The notes under the pieces were generated by a model, which worked only from the letters and a program-made list of their open reading frames with translations, did not search any database and had not been told where the DNA came from. Below are positions 34,920 to 44,152 of a stretch of DNA of 64,000 nucleotides, one piece after another. Within the stretch, counting starts at the first letter, position 1, and every line of letters begins with the position of its first letter. Origin of the DNA: Pseudolabrys taiwanensis (GTDB taxonomy: Bacteria > Pseudomonadota > Alphaproteobacteria > Rhizobiales > Xanthobacteraceae); the NCBI RefSeq assembly GCF_003367395.1, contig NZ_CP031417.1, positions 5,047,501 to 5,111,500 on the forward strand, read 5' to 3'. The translations under genes were made by a program, and so were the position numbers.

Positions 34920-36158
34920 ATGAACGCTGGCCGCACCGACCGCACGCTTGATGCCGTTTGGCTCAAGCAAGGCGCCTTGCCTCGACTGCTCGACGTGCTC
35001 GACCGCGACGGCGAGGAAGCGCGCGTCGTCGGCGGCGCGGTGCGCAACGGCCTGCTCGGTATGGCCGTCAACGAGATCGATGTCGCCACCACCGCGCCGC
35101 CGGAGGAGGTGACCAAGCGCGTCACCGCCGCCGGCTTCAAGGCGGTGCCGACCGGTATCGACCACGGCACCATCACGGTGGTGATCGGCAAGCATCCCTA
35201 CGAAGTGACCACCTTGCGCAAGGACGTCGAGACCTACGGCCGTCATGCCAAGGTCGAGTTCGGCCGCGACTGGGCCGGCGACGCACACCGGCGGGACTTC
35301 ACCATCAACGCCTTTTCGGTGACGCGCGACGGCGCGGTTTACGATTATGCCAACGGCCTCGCCGATCTCGAAGCGCGGCGCGTGCGCTTCATCGGCGACG
35401 CGCGCCAACGCATCCGGGAAGACTATCTGCGTATCCTGCGCTTCTTCCGCTTCCACGCCGCCTACGGCCACAATCATCCCGACGCCGAAGGGCTCGCGGC
35501 CTGCATTTTGGAGCGCGACGGCCTCGCGCAATTGTCGCGCGAGCGCGTGCGCATGGAGATGATGAAGCTCCTGGTCGCATCGCGCGCGGGGCCGACGCTG
35601 GCCGCGATGGCGCATGCCGGCCTGCTGCTGCGCGTGCTCGGCGGCGTGCCTTATCTTGCCGGCTTCGAGAACATGGCCAAGGTGGAAGCGGCGCTCGCGC
35701 TCGCGCCCGACGCCACGCGGCGTCTCGCGGCGCTCGGTGTCGCGATCGCCGAGGATGCCGAGCGGCTGTGGCAGAAGCTTCGGCTGACCAATGCCGAGCA
35801 TGCGCGCCTGTCGGCGATGGCCGACAACTGGCGAAAGTTCTCGGCTGCCGTCGACGAGACGCGCGCGCGCGTTCTGCTCTACCGGTTGAAGGAGCCGGCT
35901 TTCAGCGACGCCGCGATGCTCGCTTGGGCACGCTCGCCGGCGTCCGATCACGATGCCGCGTGGCGCGCGTTGGCGTCTTTTCCGCAGCGGTGGAGCGCGC
36001 CGGCCTTTCCGATACGCGCGGCCGATTTCATGGCGCGCGGCGTCGCGCAAGGCCCGGCGCTCGGCGCCGCGATGCGCGCGGCGGAGGATGCCTGGATCGC
36101 GGCTGGATTTCCGGCGGACGCCGAGTCCTTGCAGGCGATCGTCAAGCGGTTCAGCTGA
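34920..36158 (+). CDS. cca: CCA tRNA nucleotidyltransferase (class II)
   Basis: 412 residues. It adds or repairs the 3'-CCA end of tRNAs. The nucleotidyltransferase head has VVGGAVRNGLLGMAVNEIDVATTAPPEEV; the catalytic pair reads E-I-D instead of the usual D-x-D, still acidic. FGRDWAGDAHRRDFTINAFSV and DLEARRVRFIGDARQRIREDYLRILRFFRFHA complete the conserved motifs. The C-terminal helical domain follows. The ATG at 34920 comes two bases after a repeat element, with GGGGAGAATCGG as the ribosome binding site. Confidence 0.93.
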   Translation: MNAGRTDRTLDAVWLKQGALPRLLDVLDRDGEEARVVGGAVRNGLLGMAVNEIDVATTAPPEEVTKRVTAAGFKAVPTGIDHGTITVVIGKHPYEVTTLRKDVETYGRHAKVEFGRDWAGDAHRRDFTINAFSVTRDGAVYDYANGLADLEARRVRFIGDARQRIREDYLRILRFFRFHAAYGHNHPDAEGLAACILERDGLAQLSRERVRMEMMKLLVASRAGPTLAAMAHAGLLLRVLGGVPYLAGFENMAKVEAALALAPDATRRLAALGVAIAEDAERLWQKLRLTNAEHARLSAMADNWRKFSAAVDETRARVLLYRLKEPAFSDAAMLAWARSPASDHDAAWRALASFPQRWSAPAFPIRAADFMARGVAQGPALGAAMRAAEDAWIAAGFPADAESLQAIVKRFS

Positions 36159-36224
36159 TGCTCGACATGCAATGTCCCGCGCTCGCCGGCGCGGAACAAA
36201 GCGTAGCAGCCGTCTGTCGCCGGC

Positions 36225-36917
36225 TCAGAGGTGGAAGAGATAGCTTATCCGCCCCATGATCGCGTTGGTCTTCAGATCGACGTCGACCGGCCCGAGATAC
36301 TGGTAGGTCTTCTTCTGATATTGCGAGTAGCGGTATTCGACGCCGAGGATCCAGTTGGGCGTGAGCTGATATTCGACGCCGCCGCCGACGGTCCAACCGT
36401 TGTGCGTTCCCGACAGCGCGGTGGTGCTCACAACACCCGGAATGAAATTGGCGCTGCTCATATGTGCCCAGGTGGCGCCGCCGGTGAAGTAGAACAGCCA
36501 CGGCGTGTTGACCGGCGCCCAGCCGAGGCGGCCGCGCACCGACGCTTCCCAATTCCATTTCACGCTGTAGCGCTCGGACGCGGCGCCGCCGCTGAGCGCA
36601 TCGCCGCTCAGGCTCATGCCGTCCCAGTCGCCTTCGATGCCGAGGACGAACTGCTGGATCTGGTAGTTGCAGCCGAGTTGGCCGCCGCCGATGAAGCTCG
36701 AGTTGTTGATGTTGAAGTTCGATGGATAGCCGGGGATGTTGATGTTCGACCTGCCCCAGACGCCGCCGACGTTGCCGCCCAGATAGCAACCGGTCCAGTT
36801 GTATATCGGAAGCGGCGGAGCCTTATAGACCGGCGCCTTCACCGGCAGATCAGCGGCTTGTGCTGCGACACCACCCAGAAGCGTAGCGCCAAGCAACCCC
36901 GCAACAAGACGACGCAT
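36225..36917 (-). CDS. Outer membrane beta-barrel protein, Omp25/31 type
   Basis: 230 residues. Signal peptide MRRLVAGLLGATLLGGVAAQAA, then the ADLPVKAPVYKAPPL linker typical of Rhizobiales Omp25/Omp31 proteins, then NWTGCYLGGNVGGVW and alternating beta strands ending GRISYLFHL. These are eight-stranded outer-membrane barrels. A cysteine pair (C45-type in TGCYLGG, and LGCNYQ) is present, unlike the second porin in this window. The ATG at 36917 follows AAGGAGGGTAGA, a strong ribosome binding site. Confidence 0.9.
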   Translation of the reverse strand: MRRLVAGLLGATLLGGVAAQAADLPVKAPVYKAPPLPIYNWTGCYLGGNVGGVWGRSNINIPGYPSNFNINNSSFIGGGQLGCNYQIQQFVLGIEGDWDGMSLSGDALSGGAASERYSVKWNWEASVRGRLGWAPVNTPWLFYFTGGATWAHMSSANFIPGVVSTTALSGTHNGWTVGGGVEYQLTPNWILGVEYRYSQYQKKTYQYLGPVDVDLKTNAIMGRISYLFHL

Positions 36918-37231
36918 TCTACCCTCCTTACGAGTTCACGCGACGCATCGCGGCGCGCAGGTCGGTTAGTCGGTGAAGAACGGGCCTTGGCCCAATCTCC
37001 AGAAATCCTCTGTGATTGAAAGCTGACGCAAGCGTGGGACGGACTCAATCCGGGACACTGCGTAAGGCGGTGCAGGACGTTCGCTATTTCCGGCGTTGTT
37101 GCGCGGATGCAACTTATTATGGTAACTCGTTAGTGCTCTATTTTTACGGTAGTAATCATGTACTCAAGGCGATCGATCCGGCCGACGGTCGGCGCCTTGA
37201 AACCGGCCGCCGGCAACCCGATTCTTCACAC

Positions 37232-37480
37232 ATGACTCGTCCCGATCGCCCTCAGGACCTTGCCGGCCGTCTCGCGCACACGAGCGGACGCCGCAAACTC
37301 GCGCGCGACTCGTTCAGGCGCGAGACCTTTGCCCTGCCGCGCGAAGCTGCGCGCGCCAAAGCGCGCGAGCTGTTCGCCCGCTATCCCAAGGCGGCGTACA
37401 TGACGGAAATCGAAAGCTGGCGCGAACTGCCGGACGATAAAATTGAATTCACGATGCGGCGGTTGCCGACGGCGGACTAG
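37232..37480 (+). CDS. Conserved hypothetical protein
   Basis: 82 residues from the ATG at 37232. The frame is open back to 37016, but that part covers an AT-rich promoter-like segment (37105-37165) and does not look coding. The protein is small, basic and helical: SGRRKLARDSFRRETFALPREAARAKARELFARYPKAAYMTEIESWRELPDDKIEFTMRRL. I recognise it only as a conserved Rhizobiales-type hypothetical. It ends 87 bases before the stop of the convergent porin. Confidence 0.6.
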   Translation: MTRPDRPQDLAGRLAHTSGRRKLARDSFRRETFALPREAARAKARELFARYPKAAYMTEIESWRELPDDKIEFTMRRLPTAD

Positions 37481-37507
37481 CTTTGCCGCCCGACAGAACG
37501 CCCCAAC

Positions 37508-37533
37508 GAAAAAGGCCGCCCCGGAGGGCGGCC
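37508..37533 (-). terminator. Rho-independent terminator after the second porin
   Basis: Minus strand: GGCCGCCC stem (37533-37526 with 37521-37514), four-base loop, then TTTTT. It lies 34 bases past the porin stop at 37567. Confidence 0.85.
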
Positions 37534-37566
37534 CTTCGCTTAACGGGTTGCTTGGCGATCTTGCGA

Positions 37567-38232
37567 TCAGAAGTGATAGTTCAGACCGGCGCGGACGATG
37601 TTCTGCTTGGCGCGGGCGTCGAAGTTCGCGCCGAACAGGGTGGCCGTGGTGGTGTCCGTGTCGAGGTAGAGGTACTCGAGCTTGGCGCTCCAGTTCGGCA
37701 TAAACATCCACTCGACGCCGCCGCCGACCGTCCATCCCGACTTGGTCGTGTGGTCGCTGACCGAGCCGCCCGGCGCCGTGATGTCGAGCTGGTAGTTGAT
37801 CCAGGCCGCACCGCCGGTGGCGTAGATCAGCCACGGACCGGTCACGTAGCCAAGGCGGCCGCGCACGGTGGCGAACCACGGAATCTTGCTTTCGCCGTTG
37901 TAGGTCAGGCCGCCGATCGTGGCGCTGCCGCTGCTGCGCTGGCTCGAGCCTTGGAAGTCGCCTTCGATACCGAGCAGGATTGGACCGGTCTGCCAGTTGT
38001 AACCGATCTGGCCACCGCCGATCACGCCGCTGAGGTCGCTGTTGATCGAGCCCGAGCTGGTGTTGGTCCAGCCGCCGCCGAGGTTCACACCGGCGTAGAA
38101 GCCAGTCCAATTGTACATTTGGATGGGGGCGACCGGCTGCACCATGGGCGCCTTGCGGGGCAGGTCAGCGGCATAAGCGCCGGACGTCGCGGCGAGCATG
38201 AGACCAGCGAGAGCCATCGAGAATTTACGCAT
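37567..38232 (-). CDS. Outer membrane beta-barrel protein, Omp25/31 type
   Basis: 221 residues from the ATG at 38232, after GGGGGTTCTGCT; the frame open to 38400 precedes a signal peptide and is not used. Signal MRKFSMALAGLMLAATSGAYA, then ADLPRKAPMVQPVAPIQMYNWTGFYAGVNLGGGW, repeated strands, and a canonical barrel end (VRAGLNYHF) with the terminal Phe recognised by the BAM machinery. It is a paralogue of the porin at 36225-36917 (about the same layout, GGGVEW and GRLGY shared). About 360 bases upstream hold no gene. Confidence 0.92.
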   Translation of the reverse strand: MRKFSMALAGLMLAATSGAYAADLPRKAPMVQPVAPIQMYNWTGFYAGVNLGGGWTNTSSGSINSDLSGVIGGGQIGYNWQTGPILLGIEGDFQGSSQRSSGSATIGGLTYNGESKIPWFATVRGRLGYVTGPWLIYATGGAAWINYQLDITAPGGSVSDHTTKSGWTVGGGVEWMFMPNWSAKLEYLYLDTDTTTATLFGANFDARAKQNIVRAGLNYHF

Positions 38233-38590
38233 AGCAGAACCCCCTTGGAGTTGGTCGTTGTGACGGAACGTGCAGCCCTCCAACGCGCCAACACGATGAA
38301 ACCAAGGTGCCGTCACGTGAAAAACAGATTGTGTTGCAGGAAAGCAATAGAGTTCCGCTTTTGCGGTAATATTTGATCCCATCGGAACTTTTGCCGTCAC
38401 TTATGTGTCGTGTTGTGTTGGCTCCAATACATTCCGATGCCTGCGAGCCTCGGTCGGCTGCGTGCACGAATACTCATCGGGATGCGTGATCTCTTGGCGG
38501 CCGGGAAAGGGCGACCCAGGTCTGCGCGCCGGGCCATAGGCGGGTCTCAGCGGATCGGATAAGCCGCGCCGAACGTTCCGGGCGCGCCCC
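38233..38590. other. Divergent promoter region, no gene
   Basis: Moderately AT-rich DNA between the second porin and the TSUP gene. It holds AT-rich patches (TTTGCGGTAATATTTGATC at 38360-38380) that could contain the porin promoter. I see no convincing frame or repeat. Confidence 0.5.
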
Positions 38591-39349
38591 ATGCAACTCC
38601 TTTCAGGCTTTGCCGACATCTCGTTGTGGCAACTGCTGCTCGTTGCGACCGTCGCCTTGTTTGCGTCGATCGTCGGCGGCGTCGCCGGATACGGCACCGG
38701 CGCGCTGATGCCGCTCGTGCTCGTGCCGATGGTCGGGGCGGCGCCGGTCGTTCCGATCATCGCGCTGTCGTCGATGGCCTCGAACGCGAGCCGGTTGGCG
38801 GCCTTCATGCGCTATGCCGACTGGCGCCGCGGCGCGATCGTGCTCGTCGCCGCGGTGCCGACCTGCGCGATCGGCGCCTGGGGTTACAGCCGGCTGTCCA
38901 ACGCCGGCGCGGCGTTGGTCATCGGCGTCATGCTGATGGTGACCGTGCCGCTGCGGCGGCTGCTCAAGCACCACGGCGTCACCTGCGGCAAAGGCGGCCT
39001 GGCCGTCGGCGCGGTCGGTTATGGCTTGGTAGTGGGCGGCACCGCCGGCTCGGGCGTGCTGCTGCTGTCGCTGTTGATGGCGGCCGGCCTCGAAGGCGCC
39101 GCAGTGATTGCCACGGACTCGGCGGTCTCGATCGCGATCGGCGTCGTGAAGATCGGCGTATTCGGCGCCACCGGCATCGTCGACGCGCAGGTCATCGCCT
39201 TCGCGCTGCTGATCGGCACCGTGGCGGTGCCCGGCGCATTCCTCGCCCGCGCCTTCGTCGAGAAAATGCCGGTGCATGTGCACACGGCAATTCTCGACGC
39301 GGTCGTGATCGCGGGCGCGGCGACGATGATCTACGCGGCGGTCCGCTAA
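38591..39349 (+). CDS. TSUP (TauE/SafE) family permease
   Basis: 252 residues with about eight membrane helices. The two halves of the family are seen as LLLVATVALFASIVGGVAGYGTGALMPLVLVPMVGAAPVVPIIALSSMASNASRLAAF and KGGLAVGAVGYGLVVGGTAGSGVLLLSLLMAAGLEGAAVIATDSAVS. TSUP proteins export sulfite, sulfonates or organic sulfur compounds; the substrate cannot be told from sequence. The ATG at 38591 has only a weak ribosome binding site (CGGGCGCGCCCC upstream). It converges on the YodC-like gene. Confidence 0.92.
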   Translation: MQLLSGFADISLWQLLLVATVALFASIVGGVAGYGTGALMPLVLVPMVGAAPVVPIIALSSMASNASRLAAFMRYADWRRGAIVLVAAVPTCAIGAWGYSRLSNAGAALVIGVMLMVTVPLRRLLKHHGVTCGKGGLAVGAVGYGLVVGGTAGSGVLLLSLLMAAGLEGAAVIATDSAVSIAIGVVKIGVFGATGIVDAQVIAFALLIGTVAVPGAFLARAFVEKMPVHVHTAILDAVVIAGAATMIYAAVR

Positions 39350-39358
39350 GCCGGCCGA

Positions 39359-39616
39359 TCAGGCCGGGCTGAGTTCTTTCTCGGCGTGGCCTTCTTCATC
39401 CTCGTCGTCGAGCGCCGCGTCTTCGTCGTCTTCGGCCTCATCCTCGGCGTCGATCTCCTGCGCGCTTTCGAGCGCGACGGTCGGGATCGTTTCGCGGAAA
39501 AGGTCGCCGTCTTCGCCGGTCCAGATGCACTGGGCCTGGTCCGCATCGACGGAAATGACGGTCATTGCATGCCCGCCGGACTTCAGTACGACGACTTCGC
39601 CCGCTTCAAACGCCAT
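39359..39616 (-). CDS. YodC family (DUF2158) protein with acidic tail
   Basis: 85 residues from the ATG at 39616, after GGAGGCTTTC. The first 45 residues are DUF2158: MAFEAGEVVVLKSGGHAMTVISVDADQAQCIWTGEDGDLFRETIP. The rest is a low-complexity tail of Glu, Asp and Ala (AQEIDAEDEAEDDEDAALDDEDEEGHAEKE), longer than in the E. coli protein. The role is unknown. It is nine bases from the convergent TSUP stop. Confidence 0.85.
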   Translation of the reverse strand: MAFEAGEVVVLKSGGHAMTVISVDADQAQCIWTGEDGDLFRETIPTVALESAQEIDAEDEAEDDEDAALDDEDEEGHAEKELSPA

Positions 39617-39688
39617 GAAAGCCTCCATGAGTGGAATGGAGGCAAACGTAACGGGCATCGATGACAGCAGCATCACGGCGATAAGACG

Positions 39689-40573
39689 TTACGGCCACGT
39701 CACCACGGGCGGCATCGAGGACAGGATCGAGTCGACATTGCCGCCGGTCTTGAGGCCGAAGATCGTGCCGCGGTCGTAGAGCAGGTTGAATTCGACATAA
39801 CGGCCGCGGCGGACGAGTTGCTCCTCGCGCTCCGCCTCGCTCCAGGCCGTGGTGAAATTGCGCCGTACGAGCTGAGGATAGATGTCGCGGAAGGCGCGGC
39901 CGACATCTTGCGTGAAGGCGAAGGTCGCGTCCCAGTCGCTCTCGAGATAATCGTAGAAGATGCCGCCGATGCCGCGCATCTCCTTGCGATGCTTGAGGAA
40001 GAAATAGTCGTCGCACCATGTCTTGAACTTGGCGTAGTCGGCGACTTGTTTGTGCGCGTCGCATGGCGCCCGCATCGCGGCATGAAAGGCCACCGTGTCG
40101 GGGTCTTCCTGCGTCCGCCGCTTGTCGAGGACGGGCGTCAGATCGGCGCCGCCGCCGAACCAGGCTTTGCTGGTGACGACGAAGCGGGTGTTCATATGCA
40201 CGGCCGGCACATGCGGATTGTGCAGGTGCGCGATCAAGGAGATGCCGGACGCCCAGAAGCGCGGGTCGTCGTTCGCGCCGGGAATCTCCTTGCGAAATTC
40301 GGGTGCGAACTCGCCGAACACGGTCGAGCAATGCACGCCGACCTTCTCGAACACGCGCCCGCGCATCATGGCCATGACGCCGCCGCCGCCGGGGTTGCCC
40401 GTGTGGTCGGTGCGTTGCCAGGGCGTGCGCACGAAGCGGCCGGGCGCGCGGTCGGCGAGCGGCGCGGATGCGGGCAGGGCATCTTCCAGCGCCTCGAATG
40501 CGGCGCAGATATCGTCGCGCAGATGTTCGAACCAGGCGCGCGCGCGGGCCTTGCGGGAATCGAGGTCGGTCAT
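39689..40573 (-). CDS. hemF: Oxygen-dependent coproporphyrinogen III oxidase
   Basis: 294 residues from the ATG at 40573. It converts coproporphyrinogen III to protoporphyrinogen IX using O2. Conserved parts: [86 protein letters not shown] and [29 protein letters not shown]. The start overlaps the trmL stop by four bases (ATGA), and heme supply fits the cytochrome bc1 genes beyond trmL. Confidence 0.97.
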   Translation of the reverse strand: MTDLDSRKARARAWFEHLRDDICAAFEALEDALPASAPLADRAPGRFVRTPWQRTDHTGNPGGGGVMAMMRGRVFEKVGVHCSTVFGEFAPEFRKEIPGANDDPRFWASGISLIAHLHNPHVPAVHMNTRFVVTSKAWFGGGADLTPVLDKRRTQEDPDTVAFHAAMRAPCDAHKQVADYAKFKTWCDDYFFLKHRKEMRGIGGIFYDYLESDWDATFAFTQDVGRAFRDIYPQLVRRNFTTAWSEAEREEQLVRRGRYVEFNLLYDRGTIFGLKTGGNVDSILSSMPPVVTWP

Positions 40574-41061
40574 CGGATGTTTGCCTCTCGCAGCGTGTCG
40601 GGCGTGCTTGGAAACCCGCCCGTCTGCCGCAGCGCCTCGCCGGCCACCATGGCGGCGGCGACGGCGATATTGAGCGAGCGCAGGCCCGGGCGGATCGAGA
40701 TGCGCAGCCGGACATCGGCCGCGCGGTGGACGGCCTCCGGCACGCCGGCGCTCTCGCGGCCGAGCAGCAGCAGGTCGCGGTCGGAGTAGGCGTGGTCGGT
40801 GTAGGTGCGCTCGGCCGCCGTGGTCAGGAGCACCAGCGAGAGCCGTGCGGCGCGCCGCCACTCCTCGAAAGCCGCAAAGGAGGCATGCCGGACGATCGTC
40901 ACCCGGTCGAGATAATCCATGCCGGCGCGGCGAAAGGCGCGGTCGGTCACGGGGAAGCCGGCCGGTTCGATGATATGCGCCTCGACCCCCAGGCAGGCGC
41001 ATGTGCGCAGAATCGTCCCTGTATTCTGGGGGATATCGGGTTCGTACAAGGCAATCCGCAT
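40570..41061 (-). CDS. trmL: tRNA (cytidine(34)-2'-O)-methyltransferase TrmL
   Basis: 163 residues, a small SPOUT methyltransferase: [56 protein letters not shown] and the knotted C-terminus [23 protein letters not shown]. It 2'-O-methylates the wobble base of tRNA-Leu. The arginine in NTGTILRT is the catalytic base of the family. It is co-translated with hemF and divergent from petA, with 275 bases of intergenic DNA holding a promoter but no gene. Confidence 0.95.
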   Translation of the reverse strand: MRIALYEPDIPQNTGTILRTCACLGVEAHIIEPAGFPVTDRAFRRAGMDYLDRVTIVRHASFAAFEEWRRAARLSLVLLTTAAERTYTDHAYSDRDLLLLGRESAGVPEAVHRAADVRLRISIRPGLRSLNIAVAAAMVAGEALRQTGGFPSTPDTLREANIR

Positions 41062-41336
41062 GGGTCGAAAGCCGGTCCGTTTGCCGCGCCGCGGCCGGCG
41101 CTAAGCCCCTCTAGACGAAGGATTTGTGCACCCGCGGGGTGCGGGCGCGATAGCGGGCTTGCGCTCGCACCGCAAGGGTGCCAATAGAACGCCACCAAAG
41201 TAGCGCGTCCTGCCGCAAAGCGGGATCGCCGCGAACCGGTCCGCTCCGCCGCCATGGGGACTTTCCTTGAGGTCTTCAAGGCTCCTAGCCGTGGGCGGAT
41301 GCTTGCTTTAGCCAGCCGGAGGAGAGGGCTCAAGAC

Positions 41337-41864
41337 GTGACGACCGTGTCTTCGGCGGAGCACACGCGCCGCGATTTTCTCTACATTGCCACTGGCGCCG
41401 TCGGTGCCGTCGGCGCCGCTGCGGTGCTCGTACCGCTGATCGCGCAGATGAATCCCGACGCGTCGACCATCGCGGCCGGCGCGCCGATCGAGGTCGACCT
41501 GGCGCCGATCGCCGACGGTCAGATCATCAAGGTGTTCTGGCGTTCGAAGCCGATCTTCATTTTCCACCGCACGCAGAAAGAGATCGACGAAGCCAAGAAC
41601 GTCGATGTCGCGACTCTTCCCGATCCGGAGAGCGATGCGCAGCGCACCAAGCCGGGCCATGAGCCCTGGCTGGTCGTCATCGGCATCTGCACCCATCTCG
41701 GCTGCATCCCGATCGCCCACGAGGGCGAGTACCACGGCTGGTTCTGCCCGTGCCACGGTTCGCAGTACGACACCGCCGGGCGCATCCGCAAAGGTCCGGC
41801 GCCGAAGAATCTCGTGCTGCCGCCCTATCAATTCGTTTCCGACACAAAGATCCGGATCGGCTGA
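41337..41864 (+). CDS. petA: Ubiquinol-cytochrome c reductase Rieske iron-sulfur subunit
   Basis: 175 residues from a GTG at 41337, after GGAGGAGAGGGC. The N-terminus has a Tat-type motif, TRRDFLYIATGAVGAVGAAAVLV, that stays as the membrane anchor. The Rieske [2Fe-2S] ligands are in CTHLGCIP and FCPCHGSQYD. This is the first gene of the cytochrome bc1 operon petABC and passes electrons from ubiquinol to cytochrome c1. Confidence 0.97.
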   Translation: MTTVSSAEHTRRDFLYIATGAVGAVGAAAVLVPLIAQMNPDASTIAAGAPIEVDLAPIADGQIIKVFWRSKPIFIFHRTQKEIDEAKNVDVATLPDPESDAQRTKPGHEPWLVVIGICTHLGCIPIAHEGEYHGWFCPCHGSQYDTAGRIRKGPAPKNLVLPPYQFVSDTKIRIG

Positions 41865-41897
41865 TCCGCGACAGATTGTTTCTTTAAAGGTTCGATC

Positions 41898-43124
41898 ATG
41901 AGCGGACATTCGACCTACCAGCCGCAAAATCCGGTGCTCAAGTGGCTGGAGACGCGGCTGCCCATCGGCGGCTTGATCCATTCCTCCTTCGTCGCCTATC
42001 CGACCCCCAAGAATCTGAACTACTGGTGGACGTTCGGCGGCATCCTGTCGTTCATGCTCGGCGTGCAGATCATCACCGGCATCGTGCTGGCGATGCACTA
42101 CACCCCGCATGTCGATCTGGCGTTCAAGTCGGTCGAAGGCATCATGCGCGACGTCAACTACGGTTGGCTGCTGCGCTACCTGCACTCGAACGGCGCGTCG
42201 ATGTTCTTCATCGCCGTGTACATCCACATCTTCCGCGGCATGTATTACGGCTCCTACAAGGAGCCGCGCGAGGTGCTCTGGATCCTCGGCGTGATCATCT
42301 ACCTGCTGATGATGGCGACCGGCTTCCTCGGGTACACGCTGCCGTGGGGCCAGATGAGCTTCTGGGGCGCCACCGTCATCACCAACTTCTTCTCGGCCAT
42401 TCCCGGCGTCGGTGAGACCATCGTCACCTGGCTGTGGGGCGGCTATGCGGTCGGCAACCCGACGCTCAACCGCTTCTTCTCGCTGCACTACCTGCTGCCC
42501 TTCGTGATCGCCGGCGTCGTCGTGCTGCACGTGTGGGCGCTGCATGTGGTCGGCCAGAACAACCCGACCGGCATCGAGCCGAAGTCGGACAAGGACACGG
42601 TGCCGTTCACGCCCTATGCGACCGTGAAGGACGGCTTCTTCATGGTCGTGTTCTGCCTGTTCTTCGCTTGGTTCGTGTTCTACATCCCGAACTATCTCGG
42701 CCACGCCGACAACTACATCGTCGCCAACCCGGCGGTGACGCCGCAGCACATCGTGCCGGAATGGTACTACCTGCCGTTCTACGCGATCCTGCGCGCCATC
42801 CCGGACAAGCTCCTCGGCGTTCTGGCGCTGTTCGGCTCGATCCTGATCCTCGCCTTCCTGCCCTGGCTCGACACCTCGCGCGTGCGCTCGGCCCGTTACC
42901 GGCCGCTGTACCGCCAGTTCTTCTGGCTGTTCGTACTGGTGTGCCTCGGCCTCGGTTGGCTCGGCTCAAAGCCCGCTGAAGGCATCTACACCGTGCTCGC
43001 ACGCATCCTGACGGTCTACTACTTCGCGCACTTCATCATCATCCTGCCGCTTCTCGGAATTTTCGAGAAAGCCAAGCCGCTGCCGAATTCGATTTCGGAC
43101 TCGGTTCTGGGCGCGAAGGCCTGA
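41898..43124 (+). CDS. petB: Cytochrome b subunit of the bc1 complex
   Basis: 408 residues, eight membrane helices. The heme-binding His pairs are in [20 protein letters not shown] and the [25 protein letters not shown] segment; the quinol-oxidation PEWY motif is [14 protein letters not shown]. It starts 33 bases after petA with TTAAAGG upstream. It is a separate protein from cytochrome c1, with no fusion, and it is full length (about 400 residues in free-standing form). Confidence 0.98.
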   Translation: MSGHSTYQPQNPVLKWLETRLPIGGLIHSSFVAYPTPKNLNYWWTFGGILSFMLGVQIITGIVLAMHYTPHVDLAFKSVEGIMRDVNYGWLLRYLHSNGASMFFIAVYIHIFRGMYYGSYKEPREVLWILGVIIYLLMMATGFLGYTLPWGQMSFWGATVITNFFSAIPGVGETIVTWLWGGYAVGNPTLNRFFSLHYLLPFVIAGVVVLHVWALHVVGQNNPTGIEPKSDKDTVPFTPYATVKDGFFMVVFCLFFAWFVFYIPNYLGHADNYIVANPAVTPQHIVPEWYYLPFYAILRAIPDKLLGVLALFGSILILAFLPWLDTSRVRSARYRPLYRQFFWLFVLVCLGLGWLGSKPAEGIYTVLARILTVYYFAHFIIILPLLGIFEKAKPLPNSISDSVLGAKA

Positions 43125-43132
43125 GCGGGAGA

Positions 43133-43969
43133 ATGGTCATGACGATGCAGCGCACCTTCATCGCTCTCACGCTCGCCGCTTCGCTTGTCGGCATCGGTGC
43201 CGCGCAGGCCCAGGAGCATGGCGCGCCGGTCCCGCCGCCGCAGAAGTGGTCGTTCTCCGGTCCCTTCGGCAAGTACGACGAGGCGCAGCTCCAGCGCGGC
43301 TTCAAGATCTACAAGGAAGTCTGCTCGGCCTGTCACTCGATGAGCCTGCTGTCCTTCCGCAACCTCGCGGAGCCGGGCGGTCCGGGTTTCTCGGAAGCAC
43401 AGGCGGCTGCCGTCGCCGCCGACTACAAGATCAAGGATCTCGACGACAAGGGTGAGCCGATCGAACGTCCGGGCCGTCCGGCCGATTATTTCCCGTCGCC
43501 GTTCCCGAACGCGCTGGCGGCCGCCGCTGCCAACGGCGGCACTGCGCCGCCGGATTTCTCGACCATCGCCAAGGCGCGCACCTATGAGCGCGGCTTCCCC
43601 TGGTTCCTGATCGACATCGTCACGCAGTATCAGGAGCAGGGCCCGGACTACATCCACGCGCTGCTCAACGGTTACGAGGACGCGCCGAAGGACTTCGCGC
43701 TGCCGCCGGGCGGCAACTACAACAAGTACTTCCCGGGGCACTCCATCGCGATGCCGAAGCCGCTGTCGGACGGTCAGGTGACCTATGACGACGGCTCGCC
43801 GCAGACGGTCGATCAGTACGGCAAGGACGTCGCCGCCTTCCTGATGTGGGCCGCCGAGCCGCACATGATCGCGCGCAAGCGCATCGGCTTCCAGGTCATG
43901 ATCTTCCTGCTGGTGCTGGCAGGCCTCACGTACTTCACCAAGAAGAAGGTGTGGTCCGCGGTGCACTGA
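43133..43969 (+). CDS. petC: Cytochrome c1
   Basis: 278 residues. A signal peptide (MTMQRTFIALTLAASLVGIGAAQA) precedes the heme c site KEVCSACHSM; the distal Met ligand is in GHSIAMPKPLSDG, and the C-terminal anchor is IGFQVMIFLLVLAGLTYFTKKKVW. The first ATG at 43133 and a second at 43139 are both possible; the second is better spaced from GGGAG. It is eight bases after petB. A strong terminator follows. Confidence 0.97.
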   Translation: MVMTMQRTFIALTLAASLVGIGAAQAQEHGAPVPPPQKWSFSGPFGKYDEAQLQRGFKIYKEVCSACHSMSLLSFRNLAEPGGPGFSEAQAAAVAADYKIKDLDDKGEPIERPGRPADYFPSPFPNALAAAAANGGTAPPDFSTIAKARTYERGFPWFLIDIVTQYQEQGPDYIHALLNGYEDAPKDFALPPGGNYNKYFPGHSIAMPKPLSDGQVTYDDGSPQTVDQYGKDVAAFLMWAAEPHMIARKRIGFQVMIFLLVLAGLTYFTKKKVWSAVH

Positions 43970-43995
43970 GCCGCGACCGAACGGAACGAGATTGC

Positions 43996-44027
43996 AAAGG
44001 GCCCCGGAAACGGGGCCCTTTGTTTTT
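43996..44027 (+). terminator. Rho-independent terminator after petABC
   Basis: An 11-bp stem (43996-44006 with 44011-44021) closed by a GAAA tetraloop and followed by GTTTTT. Confidence 0.92.
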
Positions 44028-44152
44028 GGGGCTTGTCATGCCCGGCGAAAGCGGGGCATCCAGTACCGGGGCGTAAGCGCGATTTTGACTGGCGCCTTCC
44101 TATACTGGATCATCCGCTTGCGCGGATGACGACCACGGCGTGTGGGGATCCC

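Noticed and set aside
40947..42749. A 600-codon frame opposite petA, petB and trmL
   Set aside because: It runs antisense to three conserved genes and is rich in Arg, Asp and His without any motif.
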